A stretch of 64,000 nucleotides of DNA from Gammaproteobacteria bacterium. Lineage in GTDB: Bacteria > Pseudomonadota > Gammaproteobacteria > Steroidobacterales > Woeseiaceae. A program made the position numbers and the translations under genes. The stretch lies in assembly GCA_013151645.1 (NCBI GenBank), contig JAADHU010000060.1, positions 1 to 64,000 on the forward strand, in the 5' to 3' direction. The notes beneath the pieces were generated by a model. It saw only the letters and a list, made by a program, of their open reading frames with translations. It had not been told where the DNA came from and did not search any database. Positions 37,003-45,945 of the stretch are shown here, piece by piece (position 1 is the stretch's first letter; each line of letters starts with the position of its first letter).

Positions 37003-37187
37003 CGGTATTGACCCCCTTCATTTTCAGTTTCTGTCGACTCACAGATGCATCGGGCCGGACAATCGTCGCAAGCATGTGACCTTGAATAGACGCGCCCTCG
37101 AATACCCTGCCACGCCCTTTCCATTACAATATCCCGACTCTGCGCGTTCTGCGGCAGGGACTTCCAGACAGTGAGGCACAAATTCCG

Positions 37188-38636
37188 GTGAATGAATCCA
37201 GACTGGGCGAGGAGCTTCGTAAGGAAATGGAAAGTCTGATTGGGCCATTGGCCCAATCGTTGTCCCGTGTAATCCTTGAAACGGACAAACGCATTGCATT
37301 GCCGCCGGGCTCCGAACTGGCGTTGGCGGATTTCGCCGAGGTTTTGCCCGAACGCGGCTGCGGCGCTACAAAGACGATTGAACACCTCCTCGAACTCAAT
37401 ACGGCGGCCGGTGGAAATACGGGTGGACCCCGTTGCTTCCATTTCGTCATTGGTGGCAGTACGCCGGCGGCGATGGCCGCTGATCTGCTGGCAACGGCCT
37501 ACGAAGCGGTGACCTATACCTGGCTACTCTCACCCGTTGGCGTACGCATGGAATTGCAGGCGCTGGACTGGCTCAAAGAGATGTTTGGCCTGCCCCGAGC
37601 CTGGCCTGGCGTCATGGTTACGGGGGCAACGATGGCCAATTTCGTCTGCCTTGCGGCCGCACGGCAGTGGTGGAGCGAACAACACGGTTTCGATGTATCT
37701 GAAACGGGTCTGTCGGGTATGCCGCAAATGCCCGTACTTACATCGGGCTTCGTGCACGCCAGCACACTTAAGGTTATGGCCGTTCAGGGCATCGGCCGGG
37801 CCAACGTACAGCAATACGTACGTGACGATTTTGGTCGTATCGACCTCGACGCGCTGGAAAACGCGCTGGTTGAGCTCAAGGGACAGCCAGCACTTGTAAT
37901 CATCAATGCCGGCGAGGTCAATGCGGGTGAATTTGATCCGCTAAGAGAAATGATCGCGCTCGCCCGCCAGCACAACTGCTGGGTTCACGTGGATGGCGCT
38001 TTCGGTCTGTTCGCCCGGCTCTCGCCGCGTACCGCTCATTTTGTCGACGGCGTCGAAGAAGCCGACTCCGTGACCGTCGATGGGCACAAGTGGTTGAACG
38101 TACCCTATGACTCGGGCTACGCCTTCGTGCGCGACCATGATTTGCTGGCACGGGCGTTTCGCTATTCGGCTGACTACCTGCCAGATGAACACAGCGATCG
38201 TCCGACGCCAGGCGCCATTGGTCCGGAAAGTTCGCGCCGAGCACGAAGTTTTGCAGTATGGGCCACAATCAAAGCCTACGGCCGCGAGGGTCATCAGCGG
38301 ATCGTGGAACATTGCCTGGACCTTGCGCAGTATCTTGCTCAACAGGTCACGGAAGCGCCTGATCTTGAACTGATCAATGACGTGCAATTGAACATCGTTG
38401 CGTTTCGCTACAATCCGGGCAACCTCGGAGAGACCCGATTAAATGATCTGAACGAACAACTTGGCGAAGCCGTGCTCGCAGACGGGCGCTTCTTGGTCGG
38501 CACTTCGAAAATCGGTGCCCGAACCGTATTCAGGCCGGCATTTTCCAACTGGCGTACACGTTTTTCGGACCTCGAAGAATTTACAGAAGTATTGCTGGCT
38601 ATCGCAAAGCGTCTGCCACGCGCGCCAGACCAGTAG
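37188..38636 (+). CDS. PLP-dependent group II decarboxylase family protein
   Basis: A 482-residue fold-type I PLP enzyme of the aromatic-L-amino-acid/glutamate decarboxylase group. The PLP lysine is K301 in TVDGHKWLNVPYDSG; the aspartate that holds the pyridine nitrogen is in WVHVDGAFG (D269); GATMANFVCLAAAR is the phosphate-binding region. It should decarboxylate an amino acid to an amine (tryptophan, tyrosine, DOPA or an acidic amino acid cannot be told apart). The start is GTG, with a weak GAGG about 12 bases upstream. It is divergent from the secreted protein and stands alone. A class V desulfurase activity is less likely given the length and motifs. Confidence 0.86.
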   Translation: MNESRLGEELRKEMESLIGPLAQSLSRVILETDKRIALPPGSELALADFAEVLPERGCGATKTIEHLLELNTAAGGNTGGPRCFHFVIGGSTPAAMAADLLATAYEAVTYTWLLSPVGVRMELQALDWLKEMFGLPRAWPGVMVTGATMANFVCLAAARQWWSEQHGFDVSETGLSGMPQMPVLTSGFVHASTLKVMAVQGIGRANVQQYVRDDFGRIDLDALENALVELKGQPALVIINAGEVNAGEFDPLREMIALARQHNCWVHVDGAFGLFARLSPRTAHFVDGVEEADSVTVDGHKWLNVPYDSGYAFVRDHDLLARAFRYSADYLPDEHSDRPTPGAIGPESSRRARSFAVWATIKAYGREGHQRIVEHCLDLAQYLAQQVTEAPDLELINDVQLNIVAFRYNPGNLGETRLNDLNEQLGEAVLADGRFLVGTSKIGARTVFRPAFSNWRTRFSDLEEFTEVLLAIAKRLPRAPDQ

Positions 38637-38706
38637 TGCAAACGGTTCCCGGAATGAACTGCAATTCAATTTTGTTGTCTCTTCATACCGATAGGAGATC
38701 AAAAAC

Positions 38707-39285
38707 ATGAATAGCAAGAAAAAACTCCGCAGCACTTCGATCATACCGTTACTGCTGATATGCGTGACATCGCTTGCTCAGGATATCGGTCCTGACGGCC
38801 CGGCGCCTGATGATCGGACGAACGACAAAAGCAAAACTCCAATGTCGGCGGAACGACTGGGCGAGCTGGTTCTGAATGTCGATCAGGATGCCCGCTTCAG
38901 TGGCTCAGGTTGGGAATTTCAGGTTGCCGATCTGAAGGTCGGTCTTATCTACGATGTCAATGCCGACCGCATGCGAATTATTATTCCAATCGGGCCGATC
39001 GACGATCTCTCCGAGGATGAGTTGCTGCGAATCATGCGAGCGAATTTTGATTCCGCCCTCGATGCGCGCTATGCCATCGCGCAAGGGAAATTATGGGGTA
39101 CCTTTATTCATCCGCTTAGCGAGCTGTCGGACGAAGAATTCCTGATCGCGCTTGGTGAGACGGCGAATATCGTTCTGTCCTACGGAATCAGCTACTCGTC
39201 CGGGTTATTTATTTTTGGCGGCGGCGACAGCATCGAAATTCAACAACGCGAGTTGATCGAAAGCCTCAGGAAAAAGCGCTCCTGA
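38707..39285 (+). CDS. Exported hypothetical protein
   Basis: A 192-residue protein with a signal peptide (SIIPLLLICVTSLA, cleavage near 24) and a proline/aspartate-rich spacer, then a compact alpha/beta domain (residues 50-185). A segment reading WEFQVADLKVGLIYDVNADRMRI and a helical SEDELLRIMRANFDSALDA recall the CesT/YbjN-like fold, but this is a weak structural guess. AGGAGA lies 8 bases before the ATG. It ends four bases before the convergent recQ stop. Function unknown. Confidence 0.72.
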   Translation: MNSKKKLRSTSIIPLLLICVTSLAQDIGPDGPAPDDRTNDKSKTPMSAERLGELVLNVDQDARFSGSGWEFQVADLKVGLIYDVNADRMRIIIPIGPIDDLSEDELLRIMRANFDSALDARYAIAQGKLWGTFIHPLSELSDEEFLIALGETANIVLSYGISYSSGLFIFGGGDSIEIQQRELIESLRKKRS

Positions 39286-39289
39286 GCCT

Positions 39290-41089
39290 TTATTGCAGGC
39301 GAACGACTTCCAGAAATTCGGGCCCGTAACGATCCAGTTTGGTCTGACCGACACCGGAGATTTCAAGAAGGGCTGCAGACGATTGCGGTTTTTCAGTCGC
39401 CATTTGCATCAATGTTGCATCGTGAAAAATCACGTAGGGCGGCACGTTATTCTCGTCAGCGAGGCGTTTGCGGCAATCTCGTAGTGCTTCCCAAAGATCG
39501 CGGTCTTCTTCGGCAATCGTCAGTAGTTTCGGCTTCGTTTTTGTTTTCGTCGCTTTTCGGCTGAGCAACAGATCCCGCCGCAACGGCAGTTCCACTTCAC
39601 CGCGAAGCAGTGGTCGACTTTTCGCGGTGAGTTGAATCGCGCCGTAGCCGGCCGTGTCTACCGACAGCAGACCAAGAACGACTAACTGGCGCAGAATCGA
39701 GCGCCATTGTTGTTGCCCGAACTCACTGCCAATGCCATATACGCTCAGTTCATTGTGGCGGTGCTGGCGAATCTTGTCGTTATCTTGTCCCAGCAGGACG
39801 TCGATCACATGAACGGCACCGAAACGCTGGCCAGTACGATAAACAGCCGACAGGATTTTCTGTGCCACTTCGACACCGTCGAATACGTCCGGTGGCGTCA
39901 GGCATACATCGCAATTTCCGCAGGCATCGTCCAGCGTATCGCCGAAATAGTCCAGCAGGGAGCGACGGCGACACTCAGTCACTTCGCACCACCCCAGCAA
40001 GGCATCCAGTTTTACGCGCTCATTGCGTTTGTGGGATTCGCTGGCGGTAGATCCGTCGACCATTTGACGCAGACGCACGACGTCCTGCAGTCCGTAAACC
40101 ATCCAGGCAATCGATGGTTCACCATCGCGACCAGCACGGCCGGTTTCCTGGTAGTACGACTCCATGCTCTTGGGCAAATCCAGATGAGCAATGAAACGAA
40201 CATCGGGTTTGTCGATACCCATGCCGAATGCGATGGTTGCAACGATCACCACGCCGTCATCTCGCAGGAAGCGTCGCTGATGCTCGGACCGGATCGCCGC
40301 GCCGAGACCCGCGTGGTAAGGCAATGCATCGTAGCCCGCACTAACCAGCCAGGCAGCGGTGGTCTCTGTTTTCTTGCGCGACATGCAGTAGACAATGCCG
40401 GCATCACCGCGGTGTCCCGAGAGGAATTCGAGCAACTGGCGTTTCGCATCGAGCTTGTTTTGCACCAGGTAGCGAATGTTACTGCGATCGAATCCGGCGA
40501 CGAACCGCGCCGGGTCGACCAGGTTGAGCCGTTCGATGATTTCGGCGCGGACCTGCAATGTTGCCGTTGCCGTCAGCGCCATCCGCGGCACGCGAGGAAA
40601 ATGCTCGCTGAGCTCGCCAAGCCGCAAATAGTCTTCACGGAAATCATGTCCCCACTGCGAAACGCAATGGGCCTCGTCAATGGCAATAAGACCGACCCGG
40701 ACCGCCTGCAGCTGTTCGAGCGTGCGTTCCTGCATCAGCCGTTCGGGTGCGATATACAGGAGCTGCAGCTGGCCGTTCTCAAGGCGCTGCAGAACCTGAC
40801 GCTGCTGAACGATCGTCAGGGTCGAGTTAAGAAATGCCGCATCGATACCCAGTTGTTCGAGCGCCGAAACCTGGTCTTGCATCAGGGCGATGAGCGGCGA
40901 CACGACGAGCGTGACGCCGTCGCTCAACAACGCCGGAATCTGGTAACACAGAGACTTGCCACCGCCGGTCGGCTGCAGGACCAGCGAGTCCCGCCCGTCC
41001 AGCGCGGTCGCGATGGCCTCTTTCTGATGACCGCGAAATTCAGTGTAGCCGAATACGTCGCGTAAAATACTATCTGCCGTTTGCTGCAT
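39290..41089 (-). CDS. recQ: ATP-dependent DNA helicase RecQ
   Basis: A 599-residue 3'-5' DNA helicase. Motif I is LQPTGGGKSLCYQIPAL, motif II DEAHCVSQWGHDFR, motif VI is within ETGRAGRDG, and the RQC zinc cluster includes C-R-R-R-S and CGNCDVC. The C-terminal HRDC domain (about 525-599) contains FHDATLMQMA and GVGQTKLDRYGPEFL. Length and domain order match E. coli RecQ, which acts in recombination and replication-fork repair. It stands alone and is convergent with the preceding exported protein. No frame disruption. Confidence 0.96.
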   Translation of the reverse strand: MQQTADSILRDVFGYTEFRGHQKEAIATALDGRDSLVLQPTGGGKSLCYQIPALLSDGVTLVVSPLIALMQDQVSALEQLGIDAAFLNSTLTIVQQRQVLQRLENGQLQLLYIAPERLMQERTLEQLQAVRVGLIAIDEAHCVSQWGHDFREDYLRLGELSEHFPRVPRMALTATATLQVRAEIIERLNLVDPARFVAGFDRSNIRYLVQNKLDAKRQLLEFLSGHRGDAGIVYCMSRKKTETTAAWLVSAGYDALPYHAGLGAAIRSEHQRRFLRDDGVVIVATIAFGMGIDKPDVRFIAHLDLPKSMESYYQETGRAGRDGEPSIAWMVYGLQDVVRLRQMVDGSTASESHKRNERVKLDALLGWCEVTECRRRSLLDYFGDTLDDACGNCDVCLTPPDVFDGVEVAQKILSAVYRTGQRFGAVHVIDVLLGQDNDKIRQHRHNELSVYGIGSEFGQQQWRSILRQLVVLGLLSVDTAGYGAIQLTAKSRPLLRGEVELPLRRDLLLSRKATKTKTKPKLLTIAEEDRDLWEALRDCRKRLADENNVPPYVIFHDATLMQMATEKPQSSAALLEISGVGQTKLDRYGPEFLEVVRLQ

Positions 41090-41249
41090 TTTTCGAGTAT
41101 ACCGATGACGGCTAATAAAGGCTGACTACTCTAAGTGACCGCCGTACGCACGTGTAGCAATGAATCAGGTCAATGTACGAGTAAAGTGCCGGAGCTGCAT
41201 ACTCCTCAGAGCCCTTCCGGGCTGCTAGACTACGCACATACCCCGATTC

Positions 41250-41525
41250 ATGGACAGTACGATGACGAAGAAGCTCAAGAATGAGCCGGCACTACTGAAA
41301 GAGGCGCTGCGCATGATCATCGATGACGCAGTCAAGCGCGGGGTCGTCGAATTCGAGGCCACCGATTCTCGAAATCTGAAAATAGAGTTTGCCTATCGCT
41401 TGTTGGTACACGACAAGGAAATCGTACCTCTGCAAAACGCCCAGATCTCGTTACCCAGTATGAAACACCGACTTGCGATGTGGGTTTCGCACAAGCTGCC
41501 CGCTGATCATGAATTGCTCAACTAA
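41250..41525 (+). CDS. DUF5062 family protein
   Basis: A 91-residue protein whose sequence (KNEPALLKEALRMIIDDAVKRG, then YRLLVHDKEI, then MKHRLAMWVSHKLP) matches my memory of the DUF5062 family of small, mostly helical gammaproteobacterial proteins. No signal peptide or catalytic motif. Start 41250 or the internal ATG 41262 (MTKKLKNE) are both possible; neither has a strong ribosome binding site. It lies just upstream of an exported hydrolase on the same strand. Function unknown. Confidence 0.75.
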   Translation: MDSTMTKKLKNEPALLKEALRMIIDDAVKRGVVEFEATDSRNLKIEFAYRLLVHDKEIVPLQNAQISLPSMKHRLAMWVSHKLPADHELLN

Positions 41526-41541
41526 GCTCTCCGCGAAGCAT

Positions 41542-42843
41542 ATGAAAAAACTCCTGTTTATTTTGCTTGCGACCGCTACCTCGGCCGTCGCGTTGGCGCA
41601 GACAAATCGAATCAACATCGTTCGGCACGATGCTCCGGAGCTTGCCTATTTCGGGGACTACGCCATCGGTGTGCGCACACTTCGGTTCACGGATAAACAG
41701 CGGGTCGATATCCTCAGTACGGTCAGTGGCGGAGAAACCGCGTTTTATGACCGGGTCCTGACCGTCGAGGTTTGGTATCCGGCGCTACTTGCAGACGATC
41801 AGCAGCCCGGTGGTCAATATACGACGACGACCCGAAACCCTGCGATCACTGCGATTCTGAGCGGCGCCGCGGTCCGGGACGCTGCGCCCATGACGACGGC
41901 GGGACGATTTCCGCTCGTCATACTGTCGCACGGCTATCCTGGCAATCGGTACCTGATGAGCCACCTCGGCGAGAACCTCGCCAGCAAAGGTTACATTGTC
42001 GCCTCAATCGAACATCCTGACAGCACGTACGAGAACCAAAATGCTTTTTCCAGCACGCTGTATAACCGGCCGCTGGATCAACTGTTCGTATTGGAGCAAA
42101 TGGCACAAGTGTCGGCAAAACCGAATGGCTTTTTGAGTGGCATGGTGGATGCGGAAAACACCGGTATTGTTGGCTATTCCATGGGTGGCTACGGGCTGGT
42201 CAACAATCTTGGCGGCGGCTACAGCGACGCGGTCGTCGCTCACGAAATAGCGCCACCCAACAAATTATTACAGCGCCACGCAAGCAGCAACCCGGCCTAT
42301 CGCAGGAATCTGGACGCCCGAATAAAGGCGGGTTTCGCGGTCGCGCCCTGGGGCATGACCGTCGGAGTCTGGCAAGCAAGTGACCTACACGGCATTCGAG
42401 TACCCACCTTCTACCTGGCGGGCAGCGTCGACAGTGTTGCCGGCTACGAAAATGGTACCCGCGCCATATTCAACAATGCGATTAACAGTGATCGATACCT
42501 GCTGACCTTTCGAAACGCAGGCCACAATGCCGGCGCACCGATACCCCTGCCGCTCGAAATAATTGATAGTGATGACAAGACGGGGGCAGGTCACTACACG
42601 GACCCTGTCTGGGACACGGTACGCATGAACAACGTCATGGATCACTTCGCCACAGCCTGGTTCGATTACCATCTGAAAGGCATGCGGGAGAAACAGGCCT
42701 ACCTCGAGCTGGTGCCAAACGCCTGGGACGGCGTTTACTCCATGGAGGACGGGCAAGCCACTGAAAAGCATACTTACTGGAAAGGCTTTGGGCGCGGCAC
42801 AGCGCAAGGCCTGCAGCTGGAGCACTTGCAGGCGGAACGCTGA
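41542..42843 (+). CDS. Exported alpha/beta hydrolase (dienelactone-hydrolase-like)
   Basis: A 433-residue serine hydrolase with a signal peptide (MKKLLFILLATATSAVALA). The nucleophile elbow is GYSMGG in TGIVGYSMGGYGLVNN; HGYPGNRYLMSHLGENLASKG is the oxyanion/HG region, and a His near the end (TFRNAGHNAG) is a plausible triad base. The fold resembles platelet-activating-factor acetylhydrolase or dienelactone hydrolase relatives, so esters or acyl groups are likely substrates. The ATG 41542 is chosen over longer readings because the signal peptide begins there. It starts 16 bases after DUF5062. It ends 40 bases before the convergent M20 peptidase gene. Confidence 0.85.
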   Translation: MKKLLFILLATATSAVALAQTNRINIVRHDAPELAYFGDYAIGVRTLRFTDKQRVDILSTVSGGETAFYDRVLTVEVWYPALLADDQQPGGQYTTTTRNPAITAILSGAAVRDAAPMTTAGRFPLVILSHGYPGNRYLMSHLGENLASKGYIVASIEHPDSTYENQNAFSSTLYNRPLDQLFVLEQMAQVSAKPNGFLSGMVDAENTGIVGYSMGGYGLVNNLGGGYSDAVVAHEIAPPNKLLQRHASSNPAYRRNLDARIKAGFAVAPWGMTVGVWQASDLHGIRVPTFYLAGSVDSVAGYENGTRAIFNNAINSDRYLLTFRNAGHNAGAPIPLPLEIIDSDDKTGAGHYTDPVWDTVRMNNVMDHFATAWFDYHLKGMREKQAYLELVPNAWDGVYSMEDGQATEKHTYWKGFGRGTAQGLQLEHLQAER

Positions 42844-42882
42844 TCGCGGAAGCGTCGGCCCCGGCGGATACCCCGTGACCTG

Positions 42883-44217
42883 CTATTGTTGTTGCGACAA
42901 CCGGTACAACATGACGGCGACGCGTTTGGTTTGCATGCTCAGGGTGCGAAGGTCTGCGGTTTCATCCAGCGAATGACCACCGGCGCCCATCAGGCCGACG
43001 CCATCCATCGCCATTTCGACATAGTCGGCGACGAACGAAATATCGGCGGCACCTGCTTTACGTGGATCCACTGCAGCCACCTCGCCGAATCCCAGGTCCC
43101 GGCTGGTCTGATCGAATAGCTTAAGCAATGCATAATTTCCGTCGCTGGGCGCCATTGGTGGATAGCCGTCCGTGAATTCGATATTGGCGTCGGTCACTGG
43201 CAGATGGTCTGCAACGATCTCCCGCATGCGCTGCTTCACCGTTTCCCGCTGCTCCGGCGAAATCGTTCTCAGATCGCCACGAACGCGCACCACACCGGAG
43301 ACGATATTGGTCTTTCCGAAGGCAGTACCGCTGCTGGTCGCATCGTCATAATCAATGCTTGTACCGCCAATGATCGTGCCCGGATTAAAAGACAGGTTCG
43401 GTTCCGTCGACAATTCCGCACGAAATGCGTTCAGAATTCTGGCCGCTTCGTAAATCGCGCCATCACCGTAGTCCGGCTGAAAAATTTGCGACGAGTGCGC
43501 CCGAGCCCCGCTGGTCGTTAAAGTCCAGCTCGTGGTCCCGCGTCGCGCAATTACCGCGGTCTGCGGGTCACTGTCGCCATCCTCGAAGCCGATGGCATAG
43601 TCCGCCCACTGCGCAGCCTCGAGCAATGCTGCACTGCGTATTGAAAACGGCCTGCCCGGCATTTCTTCGTCACCCGTCATGACGACTTTTACGGAAATGT
43701 CGTCCAACACACCGGCTGCCTGCAATGCCCGCAAAGCATGAACAATGATGACATCGCCACCCTTCATATCCGTGGTGCCGGGCCCCTGTGCGAAATGCTC
43801 GTCGACGACGGCGTAATTCTGCAACGGACTGTCGGCAGCAAAAACCGTGTCAAGATGACCGATCAACAATACTTTCGGTCCTCGGTCTCCCCGATAGGCC
43901 ACGAGGTGTCCGGCTCTGGCGACCGGCGCCCCATCAATCCACTCGGTCGAAAAACCGAGTTCATCGAGCTCTGCGGAAAAAATTGCGCCCACAGCGCGTA
44001 CACCCTGCAGATTCATCGTGCCGCTATTGATGTTAACCGTGGTCTCTAACAGAGAGAGCGCACGTGCCGTCTCTTCATCGACATGGTTCACGATGATTTC
44101 CTCGGTGGAGACGGGCACTGAGGTCTGCGCCACTGCGACCACGGAACTGATGCACACGATCAGTACCGGAAAAATTGATTTGTACAAAGTCCGCACTCCG
44201 GAATGATTCGAATTCAC
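42883..44217 (-). CDS. Exported M20-family metallopeptidase (carboxypeptidase G2-like)
   Basis: A 444-residue zinc peptidase/deacylase. The signal peptide lies at about residues 12-31 (SIFPVLIVCISSVVAVA). Zinc motifs are VLLIGHLDTVF, GTTDMKGGDVIIVH and TGDEEMPG (catalytic E followed by the metal E). The dimerisation domain covers the middle third. CPG2-like enzymes remove C-terminal glutamate or acyl groups; the target here is not known. The start is GTG, 10 bases after the HerA-like gene, so the two genes are translationally close. Full length for the family, with no missing ligands seen. Confidence 0.87.
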   Translation of the reverse strand: MNSNHSGVRTLYKSIFPVLIVCISSVVAVAQTSVPVSTEEIIVNHVDEETARALSLLETTVNINSGTMNLQGVRAVGAIFSAELDELGFSTEWIDGAPVARAGHLVAYRGDRGPKVLLIGHLDTVFAADSPLQNYAVVDEHFAQGPGTTDMKGGDVIIVHALRALQAAGVLDDISVKVVMTGDEEMPGRPFSIRSAALLEAAQWADYAIGFEDGDSDPQTAVIARRGTTSWTLTTSGARAHSSQIFQPDYGDGAIYEAARILNAFRAELSTEPNLSFNPGTIIGGTSIDYDDATSSGTAFGKTNIVSGVVRVRGDLRTISPEQRETVKQRMREIVADHLPVTDANIEFTDGYPPMAPSDGNYALLKLFDQTSRDLGFGEVAAVDPRKAGAADISFVADYVEMAMDGVGLMGAGGHSLDETADLRTLSMQTKRVAVMLYRLSQQQ

Positions 44218-44227
44218 TAATTATCGC

Positions 44228-45721
44228 CTATTTAAGGAGAGAGCCAAGCAGGCCCCTCATCAGTTTTGTCCCCAGCGAGCGGCCAATGCTCCTGGCGGCA
44301 CTTTTCATCATCGCTTCGCCGATACCCTGTCGATTGCTTCTCCTGGGCCTACTGCGTGCAGTTTCCTTCTTGCGCGCCTTCGCCGCCGCTTTGTCTCGAG
44401 CCTGCTGTGCCTTCTCTCTCCGGGCATCCGCCGCCGCCCCGGCCGCTCGTTCCTCCAGCATTTCATACGCGGAACGCCGATCAAGTTTCTGTTCGTAACG
44501 CCCCTTCAGCGGAGAACGCTCCCGCAGCGTATTTCGCTCCTGGGCCGTCGCCGGACCGATCCGTGACTCGGGTGGACGAATCAGTGTCGCCGTGGCGATA
44601 CCGGGTATCCCGCGATCGTCGAGGCACGATACCAACGCCTCCCCCGCGCCCAATTGAGTAATCACATCCTTGATCTTTATCGAACCGTCGCTTCTGAAAC
44701 TCTGGGATATCGCCTTGATCGCCCGTTGATCTCTCGGTGTATAGGCCCGTAACGCGTGCTGAATTTTTAATCCCAACTGACCAAGGACCGGTTCCGGGAT
44801 ATCCAGCGGACTTTGCGTGACAAAGTAGACGCCGACAGCCTTGGATCTGATGAGCCGAACCACTTGTTCGATTTTATCCAGTAGCGCTTTTGGCATACCT
44901 TTGAAGAGCAGATGCGCCTCGTCGAAAAACAGCACCAGTTTTGGCTGCTCCAGATCCCCGGCTTCGGGAAGTTCCTCGAATAACTCTGACAACAACCAAA
45001 GCAGAAAGGTGGCATAGAGCTGTGGAGCTTCACGGGTCAATCGGTCTGCGGACAGCAGACTTATGACACCATTGCCCGAGAAATCCCGCTGCATGAAGTC
45101 CTGGATACTGAGCGCTGGCTCGCCAAAAAAACGTTCCGCGCCCTGTTCTTTCAAAACCAGCAGACGCCTTTGAATGGCCCCGACGGATGCTGCCGTGATG
45201 TTGCCGTATTCACTCCTGAGTGCCTTGTTATTGTCTGCCATCCAGGACAGCAACGCGCGCAGGTCCTTCAGGTCCAGTAACAACATACCCTGATCATCGG
45301 CAACCGCGAAACAGGCATAGAGCACTCCGGTTTGCGTGTCATTCAACTGCAGCAGGTTGGATAGAATCAATGGCCCCATTTCAGAGATCGTTGTTCGCAC
45401 CGGGTGCCCCTTGCGCCCGTAGATATCCCAGAAAAGCGTGGGGTATCCGCGTTGCTGGTAGTCCGGTAGCGGTATCTCCGATAAACGACGATCAATTTCC
45501 TTGTGCGGTTTGCCCGCCTGACTGATGCCTGACAGGTCTCCCTTGATATCCGCCGCGAAAACCGGCACGCCCATACGGGAAAACCCCTCGGCCAGAACTT
45601 GCAAGGTAACGGTTTTTCCGGTGCCCGTAGCACCCGCGATGAGCCCGTGGCGATTGCTTTGACGGCCGAGTTGGACAACCAGATCGCCCTGACCGGCCCC
45701 AACAATCAGTTGTTGCGACAT
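44228..45721 (-). CDS. HerA-like (DUF853, YjgR-type) ATPase
   Basis: A 497-residue RecA-fold ATPase of the FtsK/HerA type (DUF853, as E. coli YjgR). Walker A is GATGTGKTVTLQVLAEG, the Walker B region is KLVLFFDEAHLLF, and YFVTQSPLDIPEPVLGQLGLKIQHALRA is characteristic of the family. The C-terminal 100 residues are very basic and Ala-rich (RREKAQQARDKAAAKARKK), probably disordered or nucleic-acid binding. AGGAGA lies 8 bases upstream of the ATG. No NurA nuclease gene is adjacent, so a DNA-end-resection role is unproven. The M20 peptidase gene follows by 10 bases. Confidence 0.88.
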   Translation of the reverse strand: MSQQLIVGAGQGDLVVQLGRQSNRHGLIAGATGTGKTVTLQVLAEGFSRMGVPVFAADIKGDLSGISQAGKPHKEIDRRLSEIPLPDYQQRGYPTLFWDIYGRKGHPVRTTISEMGPLILSNLLQLNDTQTGVLYACFAVADDQGMLLLDLKDLRALLSWMADNNKALRSEYGNITAASVGAIQRRLLVLKEQGAERFFGEPALSIQDFMQRDFSGNGVISLLSADRLTREAPQLYATFLLWLLSELFEELPEAGDLEQPKLVLFFDEAHLLFKGMPKALLDKIEQVVRLIRSKAVGVYFVTQSPLDIPEPVLGQLGLKIQHALRAYTPRDQRAIKAISQSFRSDGSIKIKDVITQLGAGEALVSCLDDRGIPGIATATLIRPPESRIGPATAQERNTLRERSPLKGRYEQKLDRRSAYEMLEERAAGAAADARREKAQQARDKAAAKARKKETARSRPRRSNRQGIGEAMMKSAARSIGRSLGTKLMRGLLGSLLK

Positions 45722-45801
45722 GTATTCATCTCCTGCTTCTCCACGTTTCCATCATCATGCTCGACCTGCGACCCGGACATCTGATACGACTTCCTGGCTG
45801 T

Positions 45802-45841
45802 CCAGTGTATGCTGCATCGACTCAGGAATCAGCAGCAATAC
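45802..45841 (-). repeat. 40-base direct repeat upstream of the HerA-like gene
   Basis: CCAGTGTATGCTGCATCGAC and the next 20 bases match the stretch at 47604-47643 in 36 of 40 positions, same orientation. Here it lies 81 bases upstream of the HerA-like start. Read on the minus strand it stays open as IPESMQHTLDSQEVV inside a longer startless frame (about 45785-45908), so it could be a decayed coding segment. Repetition before two genes instead suggests a shared promoter or regulator site. Confidence 0.5.
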
Positions 45842-45945
45842 ATGCGCAATTTCGCTAACGAACTGAACCGCCGCAATGTATTTTAGGTAGCACTGGCCTA
45901 CCGGGTCACCGCCCGGCTAAACAAGTACCTGGGTCCACCGAACTG

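Noticed and set aside
39707-41065. 452-codon plus-strand frame inside recQ
   Set aside because: Antisense shadow; RecQ motifs are intact on the minus strand.
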